A program made the position numbers and the translations under genes. The notes beneath the pieces were generated by a model that searched no databases, was not told the origin of the DNA, and was given only the letters and a program-made list of their open reading frames with translations. Below are positions 36,458-47,262 of a stretch of 64,000 bases of DNA, in pieces. Origin of the DNA: Massilia sp. WG5. GTDB taxonomy: Bacteria; Pseudomonadota; Gammaproteobacteria; Burkholderiales; Burkholderiaceae_D. How positions within the stretch are numbered: position 1 is the first letter of the stretch; each line of letters opens with the position of its first letter. The DNA is taken from assembly GCF_001412595.2 (NCBI RefSeq), contig NZ_CP012640.2:5022001-5086000 (forward strand), in the 5' to 3' direction.

Positions 36458-37789
36458 ATGACGCTGTCCAAACACTACCCCGAACACCTCGACCTCGAGC
36501 CGGTCATGCACGTCGAAGGCACGGTTCGCCTGCCGGGCTCGAAGAGCATCTCGAATCGCACGCTGCTGCTGGCTGCGCTCAGCGAAGGCGCCACCACCAT
36601 CCACGACCTGCTGGCCTCGGACGACACCCAGGTGATGCTGGAAGCGCTCAAGTCGCTCGGCATCCGCTGGGAACAGCGCGATGAGCGCACCCATGTCGTG
36701 CACGGCACCGGCGGCACGCTCCCCGTGCAGCAGGCCGACCTCTACATGGGCAATGCCGGCACCGCGATCCGTCCGCTGACCGCGGCCCTGGCCGTGATCG
36801 GCGGCGACTATACCCTGCACGGCGTGCAGCGCATGCACGAGCGCCCGATCGGCGACCTGGTCGACGCCCTGAACGCCGTCGGCGCCCGCATCGAGTACAC
36901 CGGCAACCCGGGCTATCCGCCGCTGCGGATCGGCCGCGGCCAGCTGAGCGCGTCGCGCATGTCGGTGCGCGGCAACGTGTCGAGCCAGTTCCTGACCGCG
37001 CTCCTGATGGCCGCGCCCCTGATGGCCAGGGACCAGCCGGTGACGATCGAGGTGGAGGGTGAGCTGATCTCCAAGCCGTATATCGAGATCACGCTGAACC
37101 TGATGCGCCGCTTCGGCGTGACGGTCGAACAGGACGGCTGGTCGTCCTTCACCGTGCGGCCGGGCCAGCGTTATCGCAGCCCGGGCAGCATCCACGTCGA
37201 AGGCGACGCCTCGTCGGCGTCCTACTTCCTGGCGGCCGGCGCGATCGCCGGCGGGCCGGTGCGGGTCGAGGGCGTGGGCCGCGACAGCATCCAGGGCGAC
37301 GTGCGCTTCGCCGACGCGCTGGAGCAGATGGGCGCCACCATCGTCAAGGGCGACAGCTGGATCGAAGCGCGTTCGAACGGCGTGCTGCGCGCCATCGACG
37401 CCGACTTCAACCACATCCCGGACGCCGCCATGACGATCGCCGTGGCCGCGCTGTACGCCGACGGCGTCAGCACGCTGCGCAATATCGCCAGCTGGCGCGT
37501 GAAGGAAACCGACCGCCTGGCCGCGATGGCGACCGAGTTGCGCAAGGTGGGCGCCATCGTGGAAGAGGGCGAGGATTACATCCGCATCACCCCGCCGGCG
37601 CAGCTGTCGCCGGCCACCATCGACACCTACGACGATCACCGGATGGCGATGTGCTTCTCGCTGGCCTCGCTGGACGGCAAGGCGCGGCGCGGCAACGCCA
37701 TGCGCATCAACGACCCGAAATGCGTGGCCAAGACTTTCCCGGATTACTTCGAAACATTTGCAGGGATCGCCAAGAACGATTTATCCTGA
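36458..37789 (+). CDS. aroA: EPSP synthase (3-phosphoshikimate 1-carboxyvinyltransferase)
   Basis: 443 aa. Family signatures: [20 protein letters not shown] near 24-43, [14 protein letters not shown] near 98, and [17 protein letters not shown] near 350. It is the sixth step of the shikimate pathway. The glyphosate-binding segment is of the ordinary class I kind (GNAGTAIRP, no obvious resistance change). The cmk start follows the stop by 4 bases. Confidence 0.97.
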   Translation: MTLSKHYPEHLDLEPVMHVEGTVRLPGSKSISNRTLLLAALSEGATTIHDLLASDDTQVMLEALKSLGIRWEQRDERTHVVHGTGGTLPVQQADLYMGNAGTAIRPLTAALAVIGGDYTLHGVQRMHERPIGDLVDALNAVGARIEYTGNPGYPPLRIGRGQLSASRMSVRGNVSSQFLTALLMAAPLMARDQPVTIEVEGELISKPYIEITLNLMRRFGVTVEQDGWSSFTVRPGQRYRSPGSIHVEGDASSASYFLAAGAIAGGPVRVEGVGRDSIQGDVRFADALEQMGATIVKGDSWIEARSNGVLRAIDADFNHIPDAAMTIAVAALYADGVSTLRNIASWRVKETDRLAAMATELRKVGAIVEEGEDYIRITPPAQLSPATIDTYDDHRMAMCFSLASLDGKARRGNAMRINDPKCVAKTFPDYFETFAGIAKNDLS

Positions 37790-37793
37790 TTAC

Positions 37794-38456
37794 ATGCCAC
37801 ATTCCAATATTCCCGTCATCACCATCGACGGCCCGACCGCGTCCGGCAAGGGCACGGTGGCGCACCGTGTCGCCGACCACCTGGGCTTCCACCTGCTCGA
37901 TTCCGGCGCGCTGTACCGGCTGACCGCGCTGTCGGCGCTGCGCCGCGGCACCATCCTGTCGGACGAGCATGCGGTGGCCAAGGTGGCCGAACACCTGCCG
38001 GCGCGCTTCAACGGCGGCCACATCTACCTGGGCACGGAAGACGTCAGCCACGCCATCCGCGCCGAGGAAGTCGGCAATATGGCGTCGAAGATCGCGGCGC
38101 TGCCGGCCGTGCGCCAGGCGCTTTTCGGGCTGCAGCTGGGCTTTCGGCAGACGCCGGGCCTGGTAGCCGACGGGCGCGATATGGGCACCGTGATCTTCCC
38201 CGCCGCCAAGTTAAAAGTCTTCCTGACTGCAAGCGTTGAGGCACGTGCGCAACGCCGGTATAAGCAATTGATTGACAAAGGGTTTTCTGCTAATATGGAC
38301 GATCTGCTGGCGGATTTGCAGTCCCGCGATGCGCGCGATACACAGCGCGCCGTGGCGCCGCTGGTGCCGGCAGAGGGTGCGCATCTCCTCGATACCTCGC
38401 ACATGACCGTGGATGACGCGGTCGCGCAGGTGCTCGCGTGGTGGTCGCACAGCTAG
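37794..38456 (+). CDS. cmk: Cytidylate kinase
   Basis: 220 aa from ATG 37,794, chosen over an upstream in-frame ATG at 37,758 that would overlap aroA. The P-loop is [17 protein letters not shown] near 9-25; [11 protein letters not shown] near 128 and the basic lid region (RAQRRYKQL) are typical. It phosphorylates CMP and dCMP. The cmk-rpsA order is nearly universal in proteobacteria. Confidence 0.96.
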   Translation: MPHSNIPVITIDGPTASGKGTVAHRVADHLGFHLLDSGALYRLTALSALRRGTILSDEHAVAKVAEHLPARFNGGHIYLGTEDVSHAIRAEEVGNMASKIAALPAVRQALFGLQLGFRQTPGLVADGRDMGTVIFPAAKLKVFLTASVEARAQRRYKQLIDKGFSANMDDLLADLQSRDARDTQRAVAPLVPAEGAHLLDTSHMTVDDAVAQVLAWWSHS

Positions 38457-38547
38457 TGGTGCCCGCGGCGCAAGCGGCGGGTGTGTTTCAACCTGACCCA
38501 GTTCAGATGGCATATCGCCGTTCTGCTGGCTAACCTTTCAAAAACTC

Positions 38548-40254
<1,707 letters not shown>

Positions 40255-40283
40255 GCAAGGGTTATTAACCTGGGACCACGCAG

Positions 40284-40589
40284 ATGACCAAGTCCGAGCT
40301 GATCAACCGCCTGGCTGAGCGCTATTCGCAGCTGGTGGCAAAAGATGCGGAATATGCTGTCAAGACCATCCTCGATGCGATGACCAACGCCCTGGCGACC
40401 GGCCAGCGCATCGAGATCCGCGGTTTCGGCAGCTTCGCGCTGAACAGCCGGCCGCCCCGCATCGGACGCAATCCGAAGTCCGGCGACAAGGTGATGGTGC
40501 CCGAAAAACGGGTGCCCCACTTCAAGCCGGGCAAGCAGTTGCGCGAACGGGTCGACGCGATGGTCGGGCAACCGATCATCGAAGACTGA
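40284..40589 (+). CDS. ihfB: Integration host factor, beta subunit
   Basis: 101 aa, HU/IHF family. The signature [20 protein letters not shown] at 46-65 is followed by the beta-arm and [14 protein letters not shown]. It forms a heterodimer with IhfA, bends DNA, and serves recombination and promoter architecture. The rpsA-ihfB order is standard in beta- and gammaproteobacteria. A terminator lies 25 bases after the stop. Confidence 0.96.
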   Translation: MTKSELINRLAERYSQLVAKDAEYAVKTILDAMTNALATGQRIEIRGFGSFALNSRPPRIGRNPKSGDKVMVPEKRVPHFKPGKQLRERVDAMVGQPIIED

Positions 40590-40613
40590 GTCGTCTGCCG
40601 TCCGGCAGGCAGA

Positions 40614-40647
40614 AACGGCGTCCTTCACGGGATGCCGTTTTTTTTCG
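40614..40647 (+). terminator. Terminator after ihfB
   Basis: AACGGC / GCCGTT stem with further pairing of the ends and a run of eight T at 40,638-40,645. Confidence 0.8.
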
Positions 40648-40653
40648 CCGATA

Positions 40654-40742
40654 CGTCGTCCCCGCGAAGGCGAGGACCCAGGTTTGTTCGCATTTCGATA
40701 ACTTACGCAAAACTTGGGTTCGCGCCTGCGCGGGAACGACGG
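40654..40742. repeat. Pair of REP-like palindromes in opposite orientation
   Basis: A unit at 40,654-40,682 (cgtcgtccccgcgaaggcga, then ggacccaggt) and a second at 40,711-40,742 (acttgggttcgcgcctgcgc, then gggaacgacg) are inverted copies around a 28-base AT-richer spacer. It has the arrangement of a bacterial interspersed mosaic element. Confidence 0.7.
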
Positions 40743-40817
40743 GGTCTGCCTTTTGAAAACTCCTCCCAAATATGCGACACTTCGCCTTTGACGTGTTTCC
40801 TGACAGGACCTAATGAG

Positions 40818-41120
40818 ATGAAGATTGTTTCCACCATCCTCGGATGCATCCTGTTCGTCCTCTTTTTCGGCTTCGCCCTGAAGAACACCGATCCGGTGGA
40901 CCTGCATTTTTTCCTGGGCTATGAATTGCGCGGCCCCCTGGTGCTGATGCTGCTGGCCTTTTTCATCGCCGGCGCCTTCCTCGGCATCCTGGCGGTGACG
41001 CCGACCGTGTTCCGCCACCGCCGCGAAAGTTCCCAGCACAAGAACACCATCCAGGCCCTGCAGAGCGCCGCCGGCACTGCCGCCAGCGCCCCGCAACCCG
41101 ACAGCGTCACGCCCCGCTGA
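40818..41120 (+). CDS. lapA: LapA-domain membrane protein
   Basis: 100 aa from ATG 40,818. Two membrane helices (about 5-22 and 40-62) are separated by FALKNTDPVDLHFFLGYEL, the LapA (DUF1049) pattern. It is the small inner-membrane partner encoded next to lapB and takes part in control of lipopolysaccharide synthesis. The cytoplasmic tail (about 65-100) is polar and likely disordered. It ends 28 bases before lapB. Confidence 0.88.
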   Translation: MKIVSTILGCILFVLFFGFALKNTDPVDLHFFLGYELRGPLVLMLLAFFIAGAFLGILAVTPTVFRHRRESSQHKNTIQALQSAAGTAASAPQPDSVTPR

Positions 41121-41148
41121 GCTGTCCTCATAACAGAACAAGAATCAC

Positions 41149-42324
41149 ATGGAATTTGAAATCTGGTGGCTGCTCGGCATCCCCGTCTTTTTTGCCCTCG
41201 GCTGGATCGCCGCCCGCGTCGACATCAAGCAACTCGTCTCCGAATCGCGCAGCCTGCCACGCGGCTACTTCAAGGGCCTGAACTTCCTCCTCAACGAGCA
41301 GCCCGACAAGGCGATCGACGCCTTCATCGAAATCGTCAAGCTCGACCCGGAAACGGCCGAGATGCACTTTGCGCTCGGTAACCTGTTCCGCCGCCGCGGC
41401 GAGACCGAACGCGCGATCCGCGTCCACCAGAACCTGCTGTCGCGCCCGGACCTGCCGATCGAGCAGCAGGTGCACGCCCAGTACGAACTCGGCATGGACT
41501 ACCTGAAGGCCGGCCTGCTGGACCGCGCCGAGGAAACCTTCAACCTGCTGGTCGATACCCAATACGGCGTGCAGGCCCGGCGTGCGCTGCTGGAGATCTT
41601 CCAGCGCGAAAAGGAATGGCGCCGCGCGATCGCCGCCGCCGAAGGCCTGCAGGAATCCGGCGCCGGCGCCCAGCACAAGGAAATCGCCCAGTTCTATTGC
41701 GAGCTGGCCCAGGACGCCCTGGTCCACATGCAGCCGGCCGATGCGATGCAGCTGCTGGACAAGGCGCTGCAGGCCGACCGCAAGAGCGTGCGCGCCACCA
41801 TGCTGTACGGCGACGCCCAGACCGCCCAGGGCGACATCGAAGGCGCCCTGAAGACCTGGCGCCGCGTCGAGCAGCAGAGCGTGCCCCACGTGGCGCTGGT
41901 CGCCGCACGGCTGATGGACGGCTACCGCAAGGTCGGCCGGCCGCAGGAAGGCGTGAACCTGCTGCGTTCCTACCTGCAGGAAGCGTCATCCATTGATCTG
42001 ATCGAGGTGGTGTTCAAGGCCGTCATCGAACTGAACGGCGTCGACGCTGCCAAACAGCTGGTGGTCGAGGAATTGCGCCGCAACCCGACCTTGCTGGGCC
42101 TGGACAAGCTGCTCGAGGCGCGCCTGATGGATGCGCCAGCAAATGTCTGGGAAGAATTGTCCATGGTGAAAAACCTGGTCCACGGATACACGCAGAAGCT
42201 GGCGCGCTACCAGTGCAGCCACTGCGGTTTCAAGGCGCGCCAGTATTATTGGCAATGCCCGGGATGCAGCAAATGGGAAACCTATCCCCCGCGCCGTACC
42301 GAAGAACTGAATGTCATGAATTGA
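41149..42324 (+). CDS. lapB: Lipopolysaccharide assembly protein LapB (YciM)
   Basis: 391 aa. An N-terminal membrane helix (about 4-21) is followed by TPR repeats through about residue 340. The C-terminal rubredoxin-like zinc module is YQCSHCGFKARQYYWQCPGC at about 353-372 with four Cys. LapB controls LpxC turnover and thus lipopolysaccharide amount. It is at the expected size and downstream of lapA. Confidence 0.95.
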   Translation: MEFEIWWLLGIPVFFALGWIAARVDIKQLVSESRSLPRGYFKGLNFLLNEQPDKAIDAFIEIVKLDPETAEMHFALGNLFRRRGETERAIRVHQNLLSRPDLPIEQQVHAQYELGMDYLKAGLLDRAEETFNLLVDTQYGVQARRALLEIFQREKEWRRAIAAAEGLQESGAGAQHKEIAQFYCELAQDALVHMQPADAMQLLDKALQADRKSVRATMLYGDAQTAQGDIEGALKTWRRVEQQSVPHVALVAARLMDGYRKVGRPQEGVNLLRSYLQEASSIDLIEVVFKAVIELNGVDAAKQLVVEELRRNPTLLGLDKLLEARLMDAPANVWEELSMVKNLVHGYTQKLARYQCSHCGFKARQYYWQCPGCSKWETYPPRRTEELNVMN

Positions 42325-42336
42325 TGAATTAAGCAT

Positions 42337-43719
42337 ATGAAAATTACGATTATCGGCACCGGCTACGTCGGTCTCGTCACCGGCGCCTGCCTCGCTGAAC
42401 TCGGCAACGATGTGTTCTGCCTCGACGTCGACCAGCGCAAGATCGACCTGCTCAACAACGGCGGCATCCCGATCCACGAACCGGGCCTGGAAGAGATCGT
42501 CGCGCGCAACCGCGCCGCCGGCCGCCTGCATTTCTCGACCGACGTCGCCGCCAGTGTGGCCCACGGCCAGCTGCAGTTCATCGCGGTCGGCACCCCGCCG
42601 GACGAGGACGGCTCGGCCGACCTGCAGTACGTGCTGGCCGCCGCGCGCAGTATCGGCCGTCACATGGACGGCTTCAAGGTCATCATCGACAAGTCGACCG
42701 TGCCGGTCGGCACCGCCGACCGCGTGGCCGCCGCCATCAGGGAAGAGCTCGGCACGCGCGGCGCGCAGAGCGAGTTCACGGTGGTGTCGAATCCGGAATT
42801 CCTGAAGGAGGGCGCGGCGGTCGAGGACTTCATGCGTCCGGACCGCATCGTCATCGGCCATGACGACAGCCCAAGCGGCCAGCGCGCGCGCGAGCTCATG
42901 AAGCTGCTGTACGCGCCGTTCAACCGCAACCACGAGCGCACCTACTGGATGGACGTGCGCTCGGCCGAGTTCACCAAGTACGCGGCCAACGCCATGCTGG
43001 CGACCCGTATCTCGTTCATGAACGAGCTGGCCAACCTGGCGGACAAGGTGGGCGCCGACATCGAGGCGGTGCGCCACGGCATCGGTTCCGACCCGCGCAT
43101 CGGCCACAGCTTCCTGTATGCCGGCGCCGGCTATGGCGGCTCCTGCTTCCCCAAGGACGTGCAGGCGATCGAACGCACCGCGCGCCAGTACGGCCAGGAC
43201 CTGCTGATCCTGAGTGCCGTGGAGGCCGTCAACGAGCGCCAGAAGCATGTGCTGGGCCGTAAGGTCGTGGCGCGCTTCGGCGAAGACCTGTCCGGCAAGC
43301 GTTTCGCGGTCTGGGGCCTGGCCTTCAAGCCGAACACCGACGACATGCGCGAAGCGCCGTCGCGCGTGCTGCTGGCCGAGCTGATCGGGCGCGGCGCCAC
43401 CGTCGCCGTGCACGATCCGGTGGCGATGGAGGAAGCGCGCCGGGTGCTGGCGCTCGATTTCGGCGGTGATGCGCTGGGCGAAGAGAAGCTGGCGCGCATC
43501 GAATTCAAGGATGCGCCGATGGACGCGCTCGACGGCGCCGAGGCGCTGGTGATCGTCACCGAGTGGAAGGCCTTCCGGAGCCCCGACTTCGAGCAGATCA
43601 AGTCGCTCCTGCGCAACCCGGTCATCATCGACGGCCGCAACCTCTATGAACCGGCCCTGATGACCGGCCTGGGCGTCGAATACCACGGGATCGGCCGTTC
43701 GGTCCTGACCAGCAAGTGA
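42337..43719 (+). CDS. ugd: UDP-glucose 6-dehydrogenase
   Basis: 460 aa. NAD-binding motif [17 protein letters not shown] at 7-23, STVPVGTAD near 125, and catalytic Cys in [14 protein letters not shown] near 267. The C-terminal domain has [18 protein letters not shown]. It oxidises UDP-glucose to UDP-glucuronate for surface polysaccharides. A close relative, GDP-mannose dehydrogenase, is less likely from the active-site sequence and neighbours. Its stop lies just before rfaE. Confidence 0.93.
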   Translation: MKITIIGTGYVGLVTGACLAELGNDVFCLDVDQRKIDLLNNGGIPIHEPGLEEIVARNRAAGRLHFSTDVAASVAHGQLQFIAVGTPPDEDGSADLQYVLAAARSIGRHMDGFKVIIDKSTVPVGTADRVAAAIREELGTRGAQSEFTVVSNPEFLKEGAAVEDFMRPDRIVIGHDDSPSGQRARELMKLLYAPFNRNHERTYWMDVRSAEFTKYAANAMLATRISFMNELANLADKVGADIEAVRHGIGSDPRIGHSFLYAGAGYGGSCFPKDVQAIERTARQYGQDLLILSAVEAVNERQKHVLGRKVVARFGEDLSGKRFAVWGLAFKPNTDDMREAPSRVLLAELIGRGATVAVHDPVAMEEARRVLALDFGGDALGEEKLARIEFKDAPMDALDGAEALVIVTEWKAFRSPDFEQIKSLLRNPVIIDGRNLYEPALMTGLGVEYHGIGRSVLTSK

Positions 43720-43727
43720 GGTCGACG

Positions 43728-44732
43728 ATGCACCAGGACATCCCAAGCCGCCTGCTGCCGACCGACAGCTACCGCCAGGCCGAAGCACCGGCCCTGGAGA
43801 CCGTCCGCCTGCTGGTGGTCGGCGACGTCATGCTCGACCGCTACTGGTTCGGCGACGTCGCGCGCATCTCGCCGGAAGCCCCGGTCCCGGTGGTGCGCAT
43901 CGAGCGCCGCGAAGCCCGCCTGGGCGGCGCCGCCAACGTGGCGCGCAACGCCGCCGCGCTGGGCGCCCACTGCGGCCTGCTGGGCGTGGTCGGCAACGAC
44001 GAGGCCGGCGACGAGGTCGAGCAGATCCTGCGCGAATCCAGCATCGACAGCTACCTGAAGCGGGACGAGCAGATCTCCACCATCGTCAAGCTGCGCGTGA
44101 TCGGCCGCCAGCAGCAGATGGTGCGCATCGACTTCGAGGAAGCGCCCAGCGAGACCACGCTGCGCGACAAGCTGACCCAGTTCAAGGCCGTGCTGCCGGA
44201 CTACGACGTCATCATCTTCTCCGACTACAACAAGGGCAGCCTGGTCAACGTGGCGGAGATGATCCGCATGGCGCGCGACGCCGGCAAGACCGTCATGGTC
44301 GACCCGAAAGGCGACGACTTCACGCCTTACCGCGGCGCCACCATCCTGACCCCGAACAAGTCGGAACTCAAGCGCATCGTCGGCGCCTGGAAGACCGAGG
44401 AGCAGCTCACCGAAAAGGCCCAGAACCTGCGCGAAGAGCTGGGCCTGACGGCGCTGCTGCTGACCCGTTCGGAAGAGGGCATGAGCCTGTACACGGCCGA
44501 CGAGGTGCTGCACGTGCACGCGGACGCGCGCGAGGTGTTCGACGTTTCCGGCGCGGGCGATACCGTGATCGCGACCATGGCCGCGATGCTGGGCGCGGGC
44601 GCACCGCTGGCCGAAGCGCTGGCCACCGCCAACCGGGCCGGCGGCATCGTTGTCGGCAAGCTGGGCACCGCCACCGTCACCCGCGACGAGCTGTTCGCGC
44701 AGCGCCGCCGCACCGACGACTCTCATTCTTGA
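43728..44732 (+). CDS. rfaE1: D-glycero-beta-D-manno-heptose-7-phosphate kinase
   Basis: 334 aa from ATG 43,728 (gagg six bases upstream). PfkB-family sugar kinase: GGAANVARNAAALG near 69-82 and the anion hole DVSGAGDTVIATMAAM near 273-288. The nucleotidyltransferase domain found in full-length HldE is absent, so this is the separate kinase type (HldA/RfaE1). It acts in ADP-heptose synthesis for the lipopolysaccharide core, in keeping with lapAB and ugd upstream. Confidence 0.92.
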   Translation: MHQDIPSRLLPTDSYRQAEAPALETVRLLVVGDVMLDRYWFGDVARISPEAPVPVVRIERREARLGGAANVARNAAALGAHCGLLGVVGNDEAGDEVEQILRESSIDSYLKRDEQISTIVKLRVIGRQQQMVRIDFEEAPSETTLRDKLTQFKAVLPDYDVIIFSDYNKGSLVNVAEMIRMARDAGKTVMVDPKGDDFTPYRGATILTPNKSELKRIVGAWKTEEQLTEKAQNLREELGLTALLLTRSEEGMSLYTADEVLHVHADAREVFDVSGAGDTVIATMAAMLGAGAPLAEALATANRAGGIVVGKLGTATVTRDELFAQRRRTDDSHS

Positions 44733-44749
44733 GCTTGATCTTTTGTAAG

Positions 44750-44770
44750 CGCCCGGCGTCAACGCCGGGC
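44750..44770 (+). terminator. Hairpin after rfaE1
   Basis: CGCCCGGCGT / ACGCCGGGCG is a 10-bp stem with a very short loop, 18 bases after the stop. A T-run is missing, so it may be a stability or attenuating hairpin rather than a strong terminator. Confidence 0.55.
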
Positions 44771-44837
44771 GTGCTGGTCCGTTAATACATACGGGCGGCG
44801 CCTGCCGCCTCATAAGTCAACCAACGGAGATTACAAA

Positions 44838-45230
44838 ATGATCAAGAAACTGTTTCTCGCAATCGCTGCGCTGGCGGCGTCGATGAGCATGGCCTTCGCC
44901 CAGGTCGACGTCAACAAGGCCGATGCCGCGGCGCTGGATTCGGTGAAGGGCGTCGGTCCCGCCATGTCGAAGACCATCCTCGACGAACGCAAGAAAGGCG
45001 AGTTCAAGGACTGGGCCGACTTCCAGAAGCGCGTGAAGGGCGTGGGCGAGAAGCGCGCCGCCAAGCTGTCCGAAGCCGGCCTGCAGGTGAACGGCAAATC
45101 GATGGAAGGTGCGCCGATGGCTGCCGCTTCCGGCGCCGCCAAGGCCAAGACCGACGAGAAGGCCGCCAAGCCGGCCAAGGCCTCGAAGACGGCTGCGAAG
45201 CCTGAGGCAGGCGCTAAAGCCGCCAGCTGA
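44838..45230 (+). CDS. ComEA-like helix-hairpin-helix protein
   Basis: 130 aa. A signal peptide ends near 20 (MSMAFA-QV). Residues 22-85 hold two helix-hairpin-helix motifs: DVNKADAAALDSVKGVGPAM and VKGVGEKRAAKLSEAG, which bind DNA without sequence preference. The C-terminal 45 residues are an Ala/Lys tail (AKTDEKAAKPAKASKTAAK). The family includes the periplasmic DNA-uptake factor ComEA. The start has gggag-like bases (cggag, 8 bases upstream). Confidence 0.85.
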   Translation: MIKKLFLAIAALAASMSMAFAQVDVNKADAAALDSVKGVGPAMSKTILDERKKGEFKDWADFQKRVKGVGEKRAAKLSEAGLQVNGKSMEGAPMAAASGAAKAKTDEKAAKPAKASKTAAKPEAGAKAAS

Positions 45231-45234
45231 CAGC

Positions 45235-45307
45235 TAGGGTGGGCTCTCCGGGCCCACGCGAAGGCAGGCTCGGCTGAACGTCTGCGTGGGCACGTGGTGC
45301 CCACCCT
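45235..45307. repeat. Inverted-repeat element, long form
   Basis: TAGGGTGGGC at 45,235 and GCCCACCCTA at the right end are exact inverted arms. Each has an inner copy (gggcccacgcg and cgcagacg/cgtctgcgtgggc) giving a compound hairpin of about 73 bases. It has the same arms as the short element at 33,282-33,310. Confidence 0.7.
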
Positions 45308-45409
45308 ACATTGCTTCGAATCATGGCTTCTGCGGCCTCCTCAATACGCCACTCTTGATCTCGGATTAGAATGGCATTTTTGAGATCGCAAGAAAGCAGA
45401 AGCAAACCC

Positions 45410-46312
45410 ATGGCATACAAGACCATCCAGGACACGATCGGCAACACTCCGCTGGTACAGCTGGTCCGCATTCCGGGCGCGGACGCCGCGGCCCGCAACA
45501 ACGTCATCCTCGGCAAGCTCGAAGGCAACAACCCGGCCGGTTCGGTGAAGGACCGCGCTGCCATGTCGATGCTGCGCGGGGCCGAGGAGCGCGGCCAGAT
45601 CAAGCCGGGCGATACCCTGATCGAAGCGACCAGCGGCAACACCGGCATTGCGCTGGCGATGGCGGCCGCCATTCGCGGCTACAAGATGCTCCTGATCATG
45701 CCGGACAATCTGTCGATCGAACGCCGCCAGAGCATGGCCGCCTACGGCGCCCAGATCATCCTGACCCCGAAGACCGGCGGCATGGAATATGCGCGCGATC
45801 TCGCCGAGTCGATGCAGAAGGACGGCAAGGGCATCATCCTGGACCAGTTCGCCAACGAGGACAATCCGCGCGCCCACTACGAGACCACCGGTCCCGAGAT
45901 CTGGCGCGATACCGAAGGCCGCGTCACCCACTTCGTCAGCGCCATGGGCACCACCGGCACCATCATGGGCGTGTCGCACTACCTGAAGGAAAAGAACGAA
46001 GCGATCCGCATCGTCGGCGCCCAGCCGGAAGAGGGCTCGTCGATCCCGGGCATCCGCAAATGGCCGGAAGCCTATATGCCGAAAATCTTCGACAAGGCGC
46101 GCGTCGACCAGGTCGAAAGCGTGAGCCAGGCTGCGGCGGAACAGATGGCGCGCCGACTGGCGGCCGAAGAGGGAATTTTCTGCGGTATTTCCGCGGCCGG
46201 GGCCTGCGAAATCGCGTTGCGCATTTCGCAGACCGTGGAGAATGCGACGATTGTGTTCGTCGTCTGCGACCGCGGCGATCGTTATCTGTCGACGGGCGTG
46301 TTCCCCGCCTGA
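45410..46312 (+). CDS. cysM: Cysteine synthase B
   Basis: 300 aa from ATG 45,410 (MAYKTIQDTIGNTPLVQL, the family start; an upstream in-frame ATG at 45,371 gives an unusual 13-residue extension). PLP Lys is in NPAGSVKDRAA near 45, the phosphate-binding loop is SGNTG near 75, and GTTGTIMGV lies near 180. CysM uses O-acetylserine with sulfide or thiosulfate. The CysM-specific loop (YARDLAESMQKDGKG) favours CysM over CysK. Confidence 0.93.
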   Translation: MAYKTIQDTIGNTPLVQLVRIPGADAAARNNVILGKLEGNNPAGSVKDRAAMSMLRGAEERGQIKPGDTLIEATSGNTGIALAMAAAIRGYKMLLIMPDNLSIERRQSMAAYGAQIILTPKTGGMEYARDLAESMQKDGKGIILDQFANEDNPRAHYETTGPEIWRDTEGRVTHFVSAMGTTGTIMGVSHYLKEKNEAIRIVGAQPEEGSSIPGIRKWPEAYMPKIFDKARVDQVESVSQAAAEQMARRLAAEEGIFCGISAAGACEIALRISQTVENATIVFVVCDRGDRYLSTGVFPA

Positions 46313-46469
46313 ATGTCACGCTTCAAAGCGTGTTTCTCCTGCTCCCGGCGCGAAGGCTTGGCGCTGGGTGTCTCCCCTCACGAGGAAGAATCGGTACTGC
46401 TGCTGTCGGTGTAGCTGATGCTCACGGTGCGGCGGCAGGTTCTGCCGCCGTCCGACCTTGCGCCCACGG

Positions 46470-46814
46470 TTATTCCGCGCCGGCGCCGGCGTTGTTGTCC
46501 TTGTCTTTCGGCTTGAACTGCTTGTCGCTGATGCGGAATTTCGCACGGCGGTCGCCCATCAGGTAGCGCAGGTCGCGGATCGACAGGTCGCTGACTTCGT
46601 GCATGCGGATCAGCAGCGAAGCGCCGACCGGCAGGCGGTGGTGGCGGATCTTCGAAATGACCGGCGGCGCCACTTCCAGAGCGCGCGACAGGGCGGCGTC
46701 GTTCTTCAGGCGCAGGTTCTCGATCAGGGTGTCGAGCAGGCGGTTCGGGTTGTACTGCAGCAGTTCGTCATTCTCCGAATCGCTGTTCATATCAATGCCG
46801 ACTTGGTTCGTCAT
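46470..46814 (-). CDS. Small Cro/XRE-like helical protein
   Basis: 114 aa from ATG 46,814 (MTNQVGIDMNSDSEND); a longer frame starts at 46,904 but has no ribosome site. The centre (about 35-85) resembles a helix-turn-helix: DTLIENLRLKNDAALSRALE and APPVISKIRHHRLPVGASLL, then HEVSDLSIRDLRYLMGD. The tail is charged (KPKDKDNN). Such single-domain proteins are common in betaproteobacteria and are likely regulators; the target is unknown. It is a stand-alone gene with an AT-rich promoter region and a perfect inverted repeat upstream. Confidence 0.65.
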   Translation of the reverse strand: MTNQVGIDMNSDSENDELLQYNPNRLLDTLIENLRLKNDAALSRALEVAPPVISKIRHHRLPVGASLLIRMHEVSDLSIRDLRYLMGDRRAKFRISDKQFKPKDKDNNAGAGAE

Positions 46815-47262
46815 GATGTCACTATTCCTATTTTTGGGTTGAAGGAGCTCGCTGGCGACTTTGTTTCCCAACAAGGTTTCGAAAATTTCTACTAAATTAT
46901 ACAACTAATTTCCAATTTAGTACTTAAGAGCAATAAGTATCAGTCGTGCTTGCTCAGTTCGTTGTCCTGTCGCAACAATAGCCCCAATGCAATTCTCTCA
47001 CAAACTCACTGAAAAATTAATTGCTTTTTATTTAAACTTAAGTGTAAAGCAATTCTCGATGCGCTGCCGCACGTTTCCAAAAAGAATAATAAAAGACCAA
47101 GAATGGTGGGGGTATCGAGATGAAATGCCTGTTTCCTCGAAGAACTAACATGAGGAAATGAAGATACCCTGGGGGAGTATCCGCTTATCAGTACTGCATT
47201 AACTCAGCAGTAATATTTCCGCAGCGTTACAAAGAGATACAAAGTTTCTACCCTGGCAAGGC
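46815..47262. other. AT-rich gap upstream of the XRE-like gene
   Basis: 448 bases, much richer in A/T than the chromosome around it. It holds the 9-bp inverted repeat at 46,891-46,923 and runs of T and A to 47,100. No gene was found; the region beyond 47,110 looks like unstructured spacer to mltB, which ends at 47,263. Confidence 0.5.
46891..46923. promoter_or_regulatory. Perfect 9-bp inverted repeat, candidate operator
   Basis: TACTAAATT at 46,891-46,899 and AATTTAGTA at 46,915-46,923 are exact inverted arms, 15 bases apart. They lie about 80 bases upstream of the XRE-like start, where a dimeric regulator could bind. Confidence 0.55.

Noticed and set aside
36443..37639. A 398-codon minus-strand gene
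   Set aside because: It is antisense to aroA, which has all family motifs.
42337..43719. GDP-mannose dehydrogenase
   Set aside because: Possible by family, but the active-site Cys region and the lapAB-rfaE surroundings fit UDP-glucose dehydrogenase better.
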